DNA of 64,000 nt from Stomoxys calcitrans. Lineage: Eukaryota > Arthropoda > Insecta > Diptera > Muscidae. The notes beneath the pieces are model-generated. The model had not been told where the DNA came from and did no database searches. It saw only the letters and a list, made by a program, of their open reading frames with translations. The stretch spans positions 192,079,732 to 192,143,731 of the forward strand of contig NC_081553.1 in assembly GCF_963082655.1 (NCBI RefSeq), in the 5' to 3' direction. Positions 34,028-45,328 of this stretch are shown here, in pieces. The translations under genes were made by a program, and so were the position numbers. Position 1 is the stretch's first letter; each line of letters starts with the position of its first letter.

Positions 34028-34109
34028 CTAGGCCGAAAACACGTGGGAATAAACTTTCAGCGGTTGTTAATCTTTCATATTTATATAGGCTAGTGTATAG
34101 TACCTGAGG

Positions 34110-34422
34110 CCACCGTAGCATTAGTAGGTTAGTATATCCGCCTATGATGCTGAACGCCCAGATTCGAATCCTGGCGAGAACACCCAGATTCGAATCCTGG
34201 CGAGAACATCAAAAGAAATAAAATTTCAGCGGTGGTTATCTCCTCCAAATGCTGGCATTATTTGTGAGGTACTATGCAATGTAGAAACATCTTCCTAAAA
34301 AGGTTTCGCACTGCGGCATGCCGTTTGGACTCGGCTATAAAAAGGAGGCCCCTTATCATTGCGCTTTAAACTTGAAACGGACAGCACTTATTCCTTAGTG
34401 GAATGGTCTTGGGCAAATTTGG
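34110..34422 (+). mobile_element. tRNA-type SINE with duplicated B box
   Basis: Plus-orientation copy. A box region: gtaggttagtatatccgcc. The B box segment cccagattcgaatcctggcg is present twice in tandem (about 34,157-34,182 and 34,183-34,208). The body (cagcggtggttatctcctcc, gcatgccgtttggactcggc) and tail (gggcaaatttggag) follow. Confidence 0.7.
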
Positions 34423-34429
34423 AGTATAT

Positions 34430-35350
34430 CGTATTTCAGGTGAAAATTTTCATGGTCCTGAAGATGATTTCGATGCCTCATCGGACGTGCACAGTGTACA
34501 ACACAACAACAGCAGTCATGTGACGTCGGATCATGTGAGGTCGAGACAGGTTAGGATATGCAAAGAGCATTTTCGAAACATGGCGAAGGTTATCAGGCAT
34601 AGGTTATACCTATCCCTAAGAGTTCCTGAAAATTAGGAATTCATGTAGGCTTCTTAAGGGTGTAGTGTATTTGGGCAGGGACCTACGCGGCCATGAAGAC
34701 GGTTACGGTGCAGGAGGGGCAACGCCATAGCACTGTCAAAACATACCTGGGCAATCAAGCGGTGCTGAAGGCTCTAGCTAGGGCCTTATGAGGTCGAGAC
34801 TGGTTAAGTGATGTAAAAAGCATCTTTGAACCATCGGTTAGGCTATCATGCTTTGGATCCACCGGACCATAAAGTGGAGTCAGTGAACGAGGCGTCTGAC
34901 GAGCTGGCCTGTTATTGATCGCTGATAAGTGCTGATCATACTACAATATCAGTGATGTATATGCTTTGCAAAAAGATGCCGCCAAAGGGTCGCGATCTGA
35001 TGGCGTACGTTACAGGTTGACCAAGGTTATGTGGCCGTATTTCCAAAATAAGACACCAAATACCCTGAGTCTGAAAAAGCATGAGCTCGGGATTACGGAC
35101 AGGTTGACCAAGGCTCTGTTGCCGTATTTTCCGAAGCAAGATACCAAATACCCTGAGTCTGAAAAAGCATGAGCTCGGGATGACTGACAGGCCATAGCAA
35201 TGTCTGGCCCATCAAGTTAAGCTGTTGGTGTTGGAAACGTTCGATCACCTTTTTTGTTTCAACCCCGCAAATGCGGGAAAAATGTACAGGATTATGGATA
35301 AACGCCTCTGGACACTCTTTAGCAACATAGCCCTCTCGTCATGCTAGACT
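34430..35350. mobile_element. Degraded retroelement-like DNA with a tandem duplication
   Basis: The region includes an 87-bp tandem duplication (see 35,013). Near 35,240-35,285 a plus frame reads FDHLFCFNPANAGKMYRI, resembling the Cys-His tail of RNase H non-LTR elements. The rest is too eroded to assign. Confidence 0.35.
35013..35186 (+). repeat. 87-bp tandem duplication
   Basis: Two copies starting caggttgaccaagg (35,013 and 35,100). Both contain ccaaataccctgagtctga and agcatgagctcggga. Confidence 0.8.
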
Positions 35351-35818
35351 ATAGAAGGGGTTTGATATAGCTAACTGGAAGTAGCTCTCATCGATGAGAT
35401 TTCTTGTACGTTCCTTCCGGCTCATCACGTTTTTTTATCATATGCAACAACAATAATTTTATATAACAAGTTTCAGTGCATCTTAAAACGCAACCGAACC
35501 ATGTGAATGTATAACGAATCAAACAAAAATTATTAAATTCATGAATTTCCTCACGAGTTTGGTTATATTCCAATGCATATGAAATTCATCTGAAACCTGG
35601 GTAAATAATAAAAATTCACCTTAATTGTTCTTAATATAAATGAAGAATCATAGGAATATGGCATTATCATTCCAGTACATTTGCGTTTTTTTTTTGGTAA
35701 TTATACTTAAAACTATTTTTTAGTCAAATTAATAATATAATTAAGTACTTAATTATAATATTTAATCAGATGAAAAAAAAGTTTGATTTTTTCAAATATC
35801 CTGAAATGGGTGCATAAA
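35351..35818. other. No gene recognised; THAP gene 3' flank
   Basis: AT-rich with T- and A-runs. A 61-codon minus ORF at 35,388-35,573 has no known motif. Confidence 0.4.
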
Positions 35819-36769
35819 TCAAAAATGCTGCAGTTCGTTCTTTATGTTATGAATAACTTGTTCCATCTTTTTTATCTTCCGCATCATATTTAATTTTTCT
35901 TCACGGTATTGCCTTTTTGGCATTTGTATATATTCCTCACCTTTGTATATGAAAGTGGTGATGCTGCTGCTATCAATAAGAGCATCATCTTCTTCGTCTA
36001 TTTCATTATCATTCACTACTGAACATGGATTCTTAGATTCTTTAACATTTGTGGTATTCTTTTGCACCTCCACTTCATTAACTTTTTTTGGAGAAGGTTC
36101 ATCAGAAGAGTGTTTAGTGATTGAAATATTTTTGGTTAACTGTTGATTTTTCAAAGAAGTACCTTTCAAATTTGGGTTTGTTGTTGAAGATGAGGCATTG
36201 CTGCTGTTGCACAATTTTCTTTTGAACGGGTTTACTACATAGTGTTTAACAGATGATTCTTTCTTGGTGCTCACAATTTGTGGCTGACTTTGATCTTCAT
36301 CATCCAAGTCTAAATCGTGTCTGAGAAATTCCAAAATCTCATTTCCATTTGTTGTTGATTCCACTAATATTTCTGTGGTGGCCTGTTGTGATTCTTGTGT
36401 TGAACCTGGTGTAACTTCGTCACCTTTAATGTGATACAAGTATAAATCTTCTTCTTCCACAAGTTCAATTTCTTCCGAATTTTTGTGCGGTTCGCTTTTC
36501 TCATTGTAGGCATATGGAACAGCTTCACCTACCAGCATAGTTCGCCTAGGACCCACATTCAAAAAGCGCCCATCAAAATGGTCGGAACAATAATAGCTAT
36601 AGTGGGGTAACAAATTTGATGGGGCTTTTCCCAGCTCAATCCATTTTTGTCGCCTCTCAGGATCCTTGGGAAATTTAAATAATGTTACATCTGGCTTGCT
36701 GCGACAATTTCTATCAAAATCACTAACAAAATTATCGCAATTCCTGTAAGCGCAGGTTCTTAAAGACAT
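35819..36769 (-). CDS. THAP-domain DNA-binding protein
   Basis: Single-exon, 316 aa. Residues 1-85 form a C2CH THAP zinc finger. C6-x4-C11 in CAYRNC, FKFPKDPERRQKWIE, then YYCSDHF (Cys-x2-His), and EAVPYAY in place of the classic AVPTIF. The middle is acidic and Ser/Asn/Thr-rich with basic patches (VVNPFKRKLC). The C-terminus (KRQYREEKLNMMRKIKKMEQ) is predicted to be a coiled coil for dimerisation. Family role: sequence-specific nuclear DNA binding, sometimes co-opted from P-element-like transposases. No transposase core follows the THAP, so this is a host-type protein. Its target is unknown. It is divergent from the STK16-like gene by 293 bp. Confidence 0.8.
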   Translation of the reverse strand: MSLRTCAYRNCDNFVSDFDRNCRSKPDVTLFKFPKDPERRQKWIELGKAPSNLLPHYSYYCSDHFDGRFLNVGPRRTMLVGEAVPYAYNEKSEPHKNSEEIELVEEEDLYLYHIKGDEVTPGSTQESQQATTEILVESTTNGNEILEFLRHDLDLDDEDQSQPQIVSTKKESSVKHYVVNPFKRKLCNSSNASSSTTNPNLKGTSLKNQQLTKNISITKHSSDEPSPKKVNEVEVQKNTTNVKESKNPCSVVNDNEIDEEDDALIDSSSITTFIYKGEEYIQMPKRQYREEKLNMMRKIKKMEQVIHNIKNELQHF

Positions 36770-37062
36770 TTTTTTTTTAACAAAAGTAAATTAAAGTGTA
36801 AACAAACAACGACGCCAACGAAGCTAGTGAATAGAATAAACTATAATTAGTCGAGGATCGTATTGTGATGATGATAAATGATACGTCGCGTTCACAGTTA
36901 TAATCGCATGGAATATAAATAACAGCTGTTTCTTCCCCCACTACGGTGGCTGTTGGCACTGATTTCACTTTCTACCTTTCACAACAACAAAAAACAACAT
37001 TTGCAGAATAAAAAAAAAAGAAAAATAAGTAACCCTTAATTTGTACATTAATTAAATAAAAT
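36770..37062. promoter_or_regulatory. Shared 293-bp divergent promoter region of THAP and STK16-like genes
   Basis: Lies between the start codons of two divergent genes. It contains an A-rich run next to the THAP start and no TATA box in the expected place. Role inferred from position only. Confidence 0.45.
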
Positions 37063-38820
37063 ATGAATAGTTTAGGATGGGCTTTAATAATAAAACGTGG
37101 ATGCTTCTGCTCAAAAGAGACATTAACAATAAGTGGGACCAAATATACAATAAAAGACAGACTGGCGCAAGGGTAAGTGGGGAAAGACAAAAATCTTATC
37201 GGATGAGAATATCACAGACATTTTTGGATAATAAATTATTTTTCCTTTGCAGTGGTTTCAGCTTGATAGATCTCGCCGAAAATAATATAACGAGAAAGTT
37301 GTATGCTGTAAAACGAATTACATGTCACAGCATTGACGACCAGAACATAGCCCTAAGGGAAATTGAAAATTGCCGTCGCATAGATTCGGAAAATGTTATT
37401 AAAGTTATTGACTACGAGCTAAAGGGATCAGCAGATATTGTGATAAACACAACGAGTTCTTTATACATTGTATTGCCATACTACAAGAATGGCTCTTTGC
37501 ACGACCACCTGCAAATGCGAGCGAAAAGGCAGGACCATATGCCAGAGTCGCAAATAATGCAAATATTTCTTGGAATCTGTGAGGGCCTAAGGGCGATTCA
37601 TGATGCTAAACCAGTGCCTTTGGCCCACCGTGATCTGAAGACTGCGAATATATGCTTGTCAGATTCCTTTGAACCAATCATCGTCGATTTAGGTTCGATG
37701 ACACAGGCTCGTCTGCAAATTTGCGGTCAAAGCGAAGCTCAACGACTACAGGATGAGGCTGAGGAACGCAGTTCCATTGTTTACAGGGCTCCGGAGCTAT
37801 TTAGCGTAAAATCGTATTGTACTGTGGACGAAAGGAGCGATATATGGGTATGGCATGTGTATATATAAAAGTATGTCTATTTATATTTTCTTATTCTATT
37901 TTCAGAGCCTGGGTTGTGTATTGTATGCTATGTGTTTTTTCCACTGTCCATTTGATCCTATTTATGAAAAAGGTGATAGTGTAGCATTGGCGGTACTAAG
38001 TGGTAACATTAACATTCCTGAAAGTTCAATATATTCACAGGTGAGTAACTTAAGGTTATATTGGCAACAAGTCGCGCTCTAGTCTAGTCAAGTCTAGGAG
38101 GAGACTATCCTATTTTAGATAACCTAGACGGTAAATTTTCAATTTACTTATAATAATTCTTATTTAAACAATTTTTTAAAGAGAAACATTATTTGCATAT
38201 TTTTAAGATAGTTTGTTAAAGCAGAAAACTGAGTATTCTTGGTTTTACTTCCCTTTCATACTCTAGAAACAATTCGAGATTTTATCGCAGGTAAAAGGCC
38301 AAAATATCAAAAGTTTTCGTAAGAAATAAAATTTGTCGTTGGTGTAGTAACCGCATACATGTGTAGGTAGCGATCGGTAGAACTTATTTGTCATATCGAG
38401 TATCATAGGCACTAAATATTTAAGCTAGGGCCAGTTTCCCACGACCTTTCACTGAGACTCTCCACTGGATTCCGCTGATTCCACGCGACAGCAATTGTTT
38501 GATACCCTGTTTACCCACGGAGCATTCTATTATCCGCAACCTGTGGACCCGGTAGCTCTCATCAGAGCAATAAATTTTGTCATTTTGCTTGCTTAAATTA
38601 AAAACCTTAGTTTTCTTGAGGCGAAAGTGAAGCAAAGTCTAAGTTTTACTTTTCTAATATTTTAGCAAATCAATTTTAAATACCATTTTTTATTTTCTTT
38701 TAGGATATGCATGAACTTATTAACTACATGCTGCGTATGGACCCCATGGAGAGACCATTTATTTATAGTGTGATTGAGAAATGCCACGATCTGATACAAA
38801 AGCTTGAAGGTCGTGTTTAG
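37063..38820 (+). CDS. STK16-type (NAK family) Ser/Thr kinase
   Basis: Four exons (37063-37172, 37253-37847, 37906-38040, 38704-38820) join in frame to 318 aa. The N-terminus contains GCFCSKETLTI, equivalent to the palmitoylated Cys cluster of STK16. It starts MNSLGW, so the usual Gly2 myristoylation site is missing in this model. Motifs: AQGGFSLIDL (glycine loop, 35-44), YAVKR (Lys57), HRDLKTAN (Asp164), the STK16-specific DLGS in place of DFG (Asp182), then YRAPELFSV and DERSDIWSLGCVLYAM across the third exon. STK16 kinases act at the Golgi/trans-Golgi network in secretion and actin dynamics. The third intron contains a retroposon fragment. Confidence 0.85.
38338..38570 (-). mobile_element. 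337-bp-class retroposon fragment in an STK16 intron
   Basis: Contains cgttggtgtagtaaccgc, cactgagactctccactgg and gagcattctattatccgcaa. It is truncated at the cccggcac end. Confidence 0.5.
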
Positions 38821-39357
38821 CACATTCCAATAGCTGGCACATGTGTTATTATCTCCATTAAATGCATACATACACCTTTTCAAGGAATATTCCGTTTACT
38901 AAGTTTACATTATATATTTAACTATTCAAAAGCTTAGTTAAATTTATGATATTAAAGTTAACATTATTATTTTATTCAAAATTATTTCTCATTTTTTATT
39001 TATATACGGAAAACTTATATGTTGTAACAAATAAACAAATTTTTATGACTATGCATAAGATTGCTCATTAATTAACAAAAGAGTTATATTTTATAATCAA
39101 GCAGAACCTCCGTTTCTAATAGAATGAGCCTGTACATACCCCCGACTGCAATGGTGATTATATTGTCTTCTCCTGTGATCTTAGATAGATAGATATATAT
39201 GTATAATAGAATTTTTTAGTGAATGGGGTTCAAACTGCTTAAACAAAATGTTTTGAACAAAACCCTAAAAATGGTTAAAGGGAATATTACACAAAAAAAC
39301 CTCAAGCAATTTCGATAATGAGATTAGGAACATATTTCTTAACTCGTGCAAGTAATT
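38821..39357. other. STK16-like 3' flank
   Basis: AT-rich, with an acaaataaac stretch near 39,030 as a possible poly(A) signal region. No gene. Confidence 0.45.
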
Positions 39358-39597
39358 AATTTGCCCATGATAATTTCATTACGGAACTTCTCTAATATTA
39401 ATGGTTGCTATCCCATACAAGTTTAAGCATATTGATCAGGAGCAAGCCATTCGAACTCGGCAATAAAAAGGTTTTGCCGCAGAGCGACAACACTTTCTAG
39501 AGAAGTTTACACGGCTGACTACAAGTGTCGCCAGTGCCAGGAAGGAATGACCACCGCTGAAAAGTTTTTCTCCTCTAGCCTTTGAGCTACGGTGATT
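39358..39597 (-). mobile_element. tRNA-type SINE, degraded
   Basis: Contains ttgcccatgataatttcatt, ccgcagagcgacaacac and gaatgaccaccgctgaaaag. The B box is eroded. Confidence 0.55.
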
Positions 39598-39627
39598 GCT
39601 TAACTCGTAGTTTTTTTTTTTTTTTGA

Positions 39628-40574
39628 TTAGTGATCATCTTTTCCAGGTCCTGGACAATTGTCATTAAGATCATTTAGATTTTCATATCGTATTCCACAC
39701 CAAAAGCAAAAATTATATGAAGTGCGAATATAATTTGTCAACATTTCCAACTTTTCAACATTACTAAAGTCGTCTTCTTCCTCATCGTCGTATTCCTCGT
39801 CTGTTTGTTTAGTATTTGGCTCTTCTGCTGCGTCATCATTGGCACCTTTAGGTTTTTGGGGCCAAAACCACGACATAGCTGGTTCGGGCATGTCTGTATC
39901 CAAATCTAAATTTTGACACACCTTTTGACAGCGACTGAAATGGCAAGCTATAGTGAAATTTGTATTTACAATATGTAGTCTGATCATACCTTAACGATTG
40001 TGCTACAAATCTTTCTTCCACTTTTTGAGTTGTTCTTCTTCGAAACTCCTCTATGGACGTTTCACCTCCTCTTTCCTTTTCAAGCCGTTGTCTGCGTAGT
40101 TCTGATTTTCTTTGCAAAAGTTCTTTAAGAGCAGTTTCTCTACCCAAACCTTGACGATCAGATTTGATGGTTATTCCTATCGGTTCTACGATTCTACATT
40201 GATCGGATAGGTCTGTTGTGTTATTACTATTATTTACAACTTTACCAAGCGCCTGTCCTGGCGTGTATCCCATTTTAGCTAACAATTTGAAGCCTTTGTT
40301 ATCCGACTCTAAAGGCTTACTTAAAGCTTCCTGTAGTTTTTCATTGTTTACAACTGCAGAAGATATGTTCCTAGTCTCTCGTTGTTTTTTTGTGTTATCC
40401 TTTTGTTTGGCCACAATGGTCAATTCGCGCTTCTTTGCGCGATTGTTTATTAAACTGGGACGAACATCAGCAACTCTACAAATAAATCTCTTATTCTTTT
40501 CTGATCGTTTGAGGTAACTATATCACTTACGCGGTTAAAAATTTATCAGACATGTAATCATCATCATCAGACAT
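39628..40574 (-). CDS. GPATCH11: G-patch domain-containing protein 11 (GPATCH11/CCDC75)
   Basis: Three minus-strand exons (40531-40574, 39990-40475, 39628-39934) give 278 aa, near the human length of about 285. The start MSDDDDYMSD is acidic. A G-patch at about 74-120 reads NKGFKLLAKMGYTPGQALGK and EPIGITIKSDRQGLG. A basic coiled coil follows (KELLQRKSELRRQRLEKERG). The C-terminal zinc-like motif FCFWCGIRYENLNDL and the ending NCPGPGKDDH are diagnostic. Family role: spliceosome- and kinetochore/centrosome-associated G-patch factor, probably activating a DEAH helicase. It is divergent from WRAP53 across a foldback element. Confidence 0.9.
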
Positions 40575-41531
40575 GATGGACAGTTATGCTTCTAAATTTG
40601 TTTATATTAAAATTAAACAAAATGCCTACCATGTACCAATAACTACAGAATTATTGTTGACGCAGACGTAACGTCTTAAAGAATCAGCTGAACTGACCGT
40701 TTCTACAAAGAGACGTGGTGATTCTATCGTATACGTGTCGTGAGTTGATTTTGGTGCAATCCGCCATCTTGCCATCAACTGATCGACGTTTTACCAACCA
40801 CTCAAAGAAATTTGTGTGCGTGTTTGTGCACGTGTGCGCCTTGAATGGCTGGCAACCCCGATTTAATAAGGAGGTCTCACGCGAACAGCTGTTAACAGCT
40901 GGCCAGGCTTGACGGTATTAAGATGACAGATTTTGTTTGCATTCTCTTTGTTGTTAAAATCTTTCTCGCATATTCTCTGCTAATGTACGCACACGCACAC
41001 AAATTTCTTTGCGTGTGTTGGCAAAAGTACGATCAGCTTGATGACAAGACGGCAGATTGCGCCATATGATTTGTGGTTGTTGTACAAATGAGACCACCTT
41101 TAATTGTTTCGCCATGAATGGCTGGTATGATGTTTGTTTTTCACCTTTGAAAACCCATATTTTCGCAAAGTATGAAGCATTAGCAGGAGGAGCGTTTTAT
41201 TTATCTATAAGCTAGCGAATCCGCTGAACCGGTAAATAAAACACAGCAGTTGTTTCGGCCAGATATAAACATCACATCGTTTTCTATTTAAAAATAATAA
41301 TGAATAAAAAATATAGTAGATAACAAGAACTTTCAAGCAGTAAAATCAAAATTCTAATATTTAAAATTTTTCTATTTTATTTAAATGTTATGCACTAATT
41401 TCAGATACGGCCTAATACAAAGTTCTGCACATCAAAAGAAATGGCAACACTAGCTGCATTTCTTGCGCTGTTTTGATTGCCGGTGTTTGCGAATTCGGTT
41501 TATTTATTGAAAAAGGCTTCTAGATATAAGC
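40575..41531. mobile_element. Foldback element between GPATCH11 and WRAP53
   Basis: The left arm (about 40,755-40,835: gccatcttgccatcaactga, caaagaaatttgtgtgcgtg) and right arm (about 40,990-41,075, inverse) flank a spacer with gaacagctgttaacagctgg. Part of it recurs near 10,520-10,680. The remaining DNA holds the upstream regions of both genes; ends of the element are not fixed. Confidence 0.5.
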
Positions 41532-43584
41532 ATGGATTGCAGTGATCGATTAAATACGGCAGAATATAGATGTAAGTGATTCCATAATTATTTGCTAATG
41601 AAATACTGTTTTAAATATACAATTCCACACATTCGCAGCCTCGCTTTCGTTATTTTCTGCTGGCGAGGAAGACGCTTCAGTTCTTAATAACAACGCCAAG
41701 ATTTGCAGCTTGGACCTTACTTTGCCCACAGAAAACGATACTTTAGAGGAGGAGGCCAGCACAAATATAACCGTGCCCAAATTAAGTATAACAATGGACC
41801 AAGAGGAAAAAGAATTACTTAAACAACAAAAAGGGAGACATTTACGAAGTGATTCACTTCTCCGTGAGCTAAGTAATACAAGTGGTCACTTCAACAAGTC
41901 CATTAGTACACAGGAGACAGATAAAAATGATACTGAAACTACAAATAAGAGTAATGATAGCAGGGGCAATGACGAAGAAGAGGAAAGCATTATACCAGTT
42001 GAAGACGAACAAACGGCAGATGAGAGTACATTGAAGGATTCTAGTGTTGAAAATATTGAAAGACAAATGTTTTCGCATTTGCAGCCCGGCAAGCAAAACT
42101 TGACTACTGAAGCCCCAATGGAGGTAGAAAATGATGCTGCAAATGAAAAGGAAGAAATTCAGGAAGAATCTTACATTGAAGAAGATCCTTTGGAAACTAT
42201 GCCAGATGAGAGTCAATTTTTTAGAAATCCTTTTATAGAATTGGGTAGGAGATTGTGGAAATCCAACGACCAAAAACAGTGTTATACAAAGGGTTGTTTG
42301 TGGTCTCCAGATGGCACATGTTTATTGGTGCCAATTCATATGGATGGTAAGCAAAACAAAAAAGTACTTTGGGCTTAAAATGTGCTATCGCAATATTTAC
42401 CTTCCATAGGAATGCATGTCATAGAATTGCCCACGGATTTGTATACTATGCAAGAAATAGACACAAACCGAGAATTAAGTGCCCTCAGTACAGCGGTACA
42501 TGTAAAAGAAGGTGGTATGGTTTATGATTGTTCATGGTATCCCTTTATGAATAGCACAGATCCGGCCACATGTTGGTGAGTAAATTTGTCATATGGTCGA
42601 ATGAGTTTAATGATGTTTCGCTTCTTTTATAGCTGGTTGGCCACCAGACAGCATGAACCCATCCAAATGTGGGATGCATTTACCGGAGAGTTGCGTTGTT
42701 CCTATCGAGGCTATGATGATGTTGATGAAGTCGAAGCTGCAATTTCCATAGCCTTTAGCAATGATGGACAAAAAGTCGTAGGTGGTTATAAGAAAAATAT
42801 AAAGATATTTGACACCAACATGTAAGCATTACCAGTATTATGATTTCATGACATGACATTTTGACATTTCTACTATTTTTGCAAAGCCCTGGGCGTGAAT
42901 ATACCACAGTGCCTGTGAAACAAACTGTCTCATGTTTTGCTTTTACCAATCAAAATGATAATTGTGTTACCACCGGTTCTTGGAACAGTCATATTTATCA
43001 TTATGATTTGCGAGCACCTAAATTGGGTCCACTTTTCGTTTTGGGTGACCATACGGGAGGTATAACGTGGCTCAAGTATTCATCATACAACACAGATAGC
43101 TGGTATTTGTTTAGCGGAGCAAGGAGAGACGACAGGATACTAAAGTGGGATATGCGTAATTATCAGCAGCCAGTGACGACATTTAAAAGAAATGTGTCGA
43201 CAAATCAAAGAATATATTTTGATTTGAGCCCTATGCACAAGTGGCTTATAAGTGGGGATACCAAAGGTTTGTTACGAATATGGGACACAGATGGCAACAT
43301 GAATGAAGAAAATCTACAGGTGGGTTAAGATTTAAAAGAATTCCACAAATTTGTTCATTTTTTCTTTTATTACACACATTTAGATACCTTTACATTCCGA
43401 TTGTTGTAATGGAGTAAGTTTTCATCCTTCTTTACCCATCCTATCAACAAGTTCAGGTCAATTTCACTTCAACGATATAGACGGCAATTTAAGAAAATCA
43501 AGCGATAATGCAATTGAAAAGGTAATAAGTTATGAAAATTCTGTATTGTTTCTATGGTTTGGACCTTCAAAGCCTGCAGTCTAA
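41532..43584 (+). CDS. WRAP53: Telomerase Cajal body protein 1 (WRAP53/TCAB1/WDR79) homologue
   Basis: Six exons (41532-41571, 41639-42346, 42410-42575, 42633-42821, 42887-43319, 43384-43584) give 578 aa. The first 200 residues are acidic and Ser/Thr/Asn-rich (DSRGNDEEEESIIPVEDE). A WD40 propeller follows: KGCLWSPDGTCLL, VYDCSWYPFMNSTDPATC, CWLATRQHEPIQMWDAFTGE, GGYKKNIKIFD, FVLGDHTGGITWLKYSS, LFSGARRDDRILKWDMRN, WLISGDTKGLLRIWDTDG and a final ENSVLFLWF. The HEPIQMWDAFTG and ARRDDRILKWDMR blades are specific to this family. It binds scaRNA/CAB-box RNAs and directs them (and, in animals with telomerase, TERC) to Cajal bodies. Flies lack telomerase, so its job here is presumably scaRNA traffic. 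Confidence 0.92.
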
Positions 43585-43980
43585 CCATTTATTATTAATT
43601 AATTATTGAAAAGGAAAAGTTGTGTCTTTGGATAGGCACTTAATATTTAGTTTTATAACTCGATGTTATTTAAAATTTAATTTATAAAACTGAAAGTTTT
43701 AGTTATGCGTTGAATATAGAAGCATTTTGTTACCCGACTCAATTTTTTGCTCAATAATACGCCCTATCATTTCCTCGGACAAGTTCCTATTGACATATGT
43801 TTTATAAATATGTGCGGGTCTGTTCATGGTTTCATTTGCCATTTCGCCGCTAAACAGAATATCTTCTATTGTCAAAAGTTGTCTATCGCGAATAAGTTAT
43901 CAAAATTTCATTTAAGCAGCAAAACTCAAGAAGCTTTGTACCACAAGGTATTAACTTAAACACTAAGTGTATTAGGTATA
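43585..43980. other. WRAP53 3' flank
   Basis: AT-rich. An ORF at 43,747-43,959 has no recognised homology and is not called. Confidence 0.4.
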
Positions 43981-43984
43981 CACC

Positions 43985-44070
43985 TACTGGCTTAGGTAAA
44001 TGTCCATAGTGGCATGGAGCGGATTAATATCTGCTCCCTCTTTTCAACCTAACCTAACCTAAGTGTATTT
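43985..44070 (+). mobile_element. Solo 3' tail of an RNase H non-LTR element
   Basis: atgtccatagtggcatggag followed by ctcttttcaacctaacctaa, as at 50,672-50,720. Confidence 0.55.
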
Positions 44071-44329
44071 GGTAATCTCCGATACACGATGTAAGATGTG
44101 TAAGGCATAACCACGGCTAGTTTATTTATGTTCTCGCAATAATTTGAACCTTTTTTGTTCTGCAAGTCTTGGAGCCCTTGTATATTTAGATAATAAAAGT
44201 TTAGCGTCTATAATCTTCAATCTATTTAGTTCTTTTAACAATATAAGGTCTTAATTTTTTTCTGAAAATGTATGCTTCTCGTCTTTGACGTGGAAATTTG
44301 CATATTTTTCCATAACATGAAAATTTTGT

Positions 44330-44439
44330 CCATGAACGTTTCACTAAGAAACAGGGGCAAACTGGAACAATAGGCAGACTTCTTTAATATAAATGAGTGA
44401 TGTTCCATTGAAGTTCGAGCTCAGTAATAGGCATTCTCC
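44330..44439 (-). mobile_element. tRNA-type SINE tail part, interrupted
   Basis: Reads gtccatgaacgtttcactaa and ggcattctcctttttt. It is cut by the next element. Confidence 0.5.
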
Positions 44440-44772
44440 TTTTTTAAAAGCGATCCTTGTAAAGATTCTTTTATGTGATCAAAGTCGTTTTAGTTCTTAG
44501 GACCCACCGCTGCGATGAGCTTTGGTTATTTAAAGGCGCCAATAACTCGCCTTGCCATATCGAGCATAATGGACACTCACTTATTGGATACCATATACCG
44601 CCGATTGTCTGCGACTGCAGCTGATGCTACTGTGTATACTCATAGAGCATTCCAATATCCGCAAACTGTGGACGACACGGGTAGCTCTCAGCTAAGCTTC
44701 TTATGATAACGATTAATAGCACATAAATCAAAATAACAATCAGAGTGGTGCTCGTAGTTATCGAGTGCCGGG
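44440..44772 (-). mobile_element. 337-bp-class retroposon nested in a SINE
   Basis: Carries gcgccaataactcgccttgc, ggacactcacttattgg and ends at gagtgccggg. The SINE resumes immediately (ttataacctagttcgaacg). This is the second case of this family inside a SINE. Confidence 0.55.
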
Positions 44773-44825
44773 TTATAACCTAGTTCGAACGGTGTGCTGG
44801 AAAGCGACACCTCTTTATAGTTCAC
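44773..44825 (-). mobile_element. tRNA-type SINE part after the insertion
   Basis: cctagttcgaacggtgtgct and gcgacacctctttatag match the SINE body. Confidence 0.5.
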
Positions 44826-44846
44826 AAGACATGTTTGTCATGTTTG

Positions 44847-45032
44847 ATTTTTAATGTAATCGGCTTTATTATTTTTATTGAATCGGGGAATTTTAAAAAT
44901 CTTTTCCAATATGAACCCAGAAAAATGCTTTTCTATTTGATTTTTAATGTAATTGGCTTTATTATTTTTTATTGAATCAGGGAATTTTTAAAATCTTCCA
45001 ATATGATCCCAGAAAAATGCTTTCCTATTAAT
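44847..45032 (+). repeat. About 93-bp tandem duplication
   Basis: Two adjacent copies of a unit with tttgatttttaatgtaat, ggctttattattttt and cccagaaaaatgctttt, differing at a few bases. Confidence 0.75.
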
Positions 45033-45328
45033 CCAAAAACCAATTCGAACTTTTTATCTCTTTACTTAATTCATAAATATCGAAAAAGTAAGGAAACAAT
45101 TTATTTAATTTTATTTTAGCAGAAGAAATTTTTAAAAATTGTCTTGTACATTTACATTAAAAAAAAAGAATATAAAATTTATGAAAAAAGAAAACTGAAA
45201 CACACAAAACAAACATATGCTAATGGAATACTTGTGTTGATGAATGCTCTTTCAACCTCCACCCATCTACACATATTCATATATAATACGGACTGGTGGT
45301 AAGGTTGCTTTATCTCTTCGATGTTAGT

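Noticed and set aside
34110..34210. Genuine tRNA gene
   Set aside because: A and B boxes are present, but no cloverleaf can be drawn and the unit continues into a dispersed SINE body.
37077..37252. Alternative kinase N-terminus beginning MGFNNKTW
   Set aside because: It reads the first exon out of frame and through the intron. The spliced frame matches STK16 (GCFCSKETLTI and the glycine loop).
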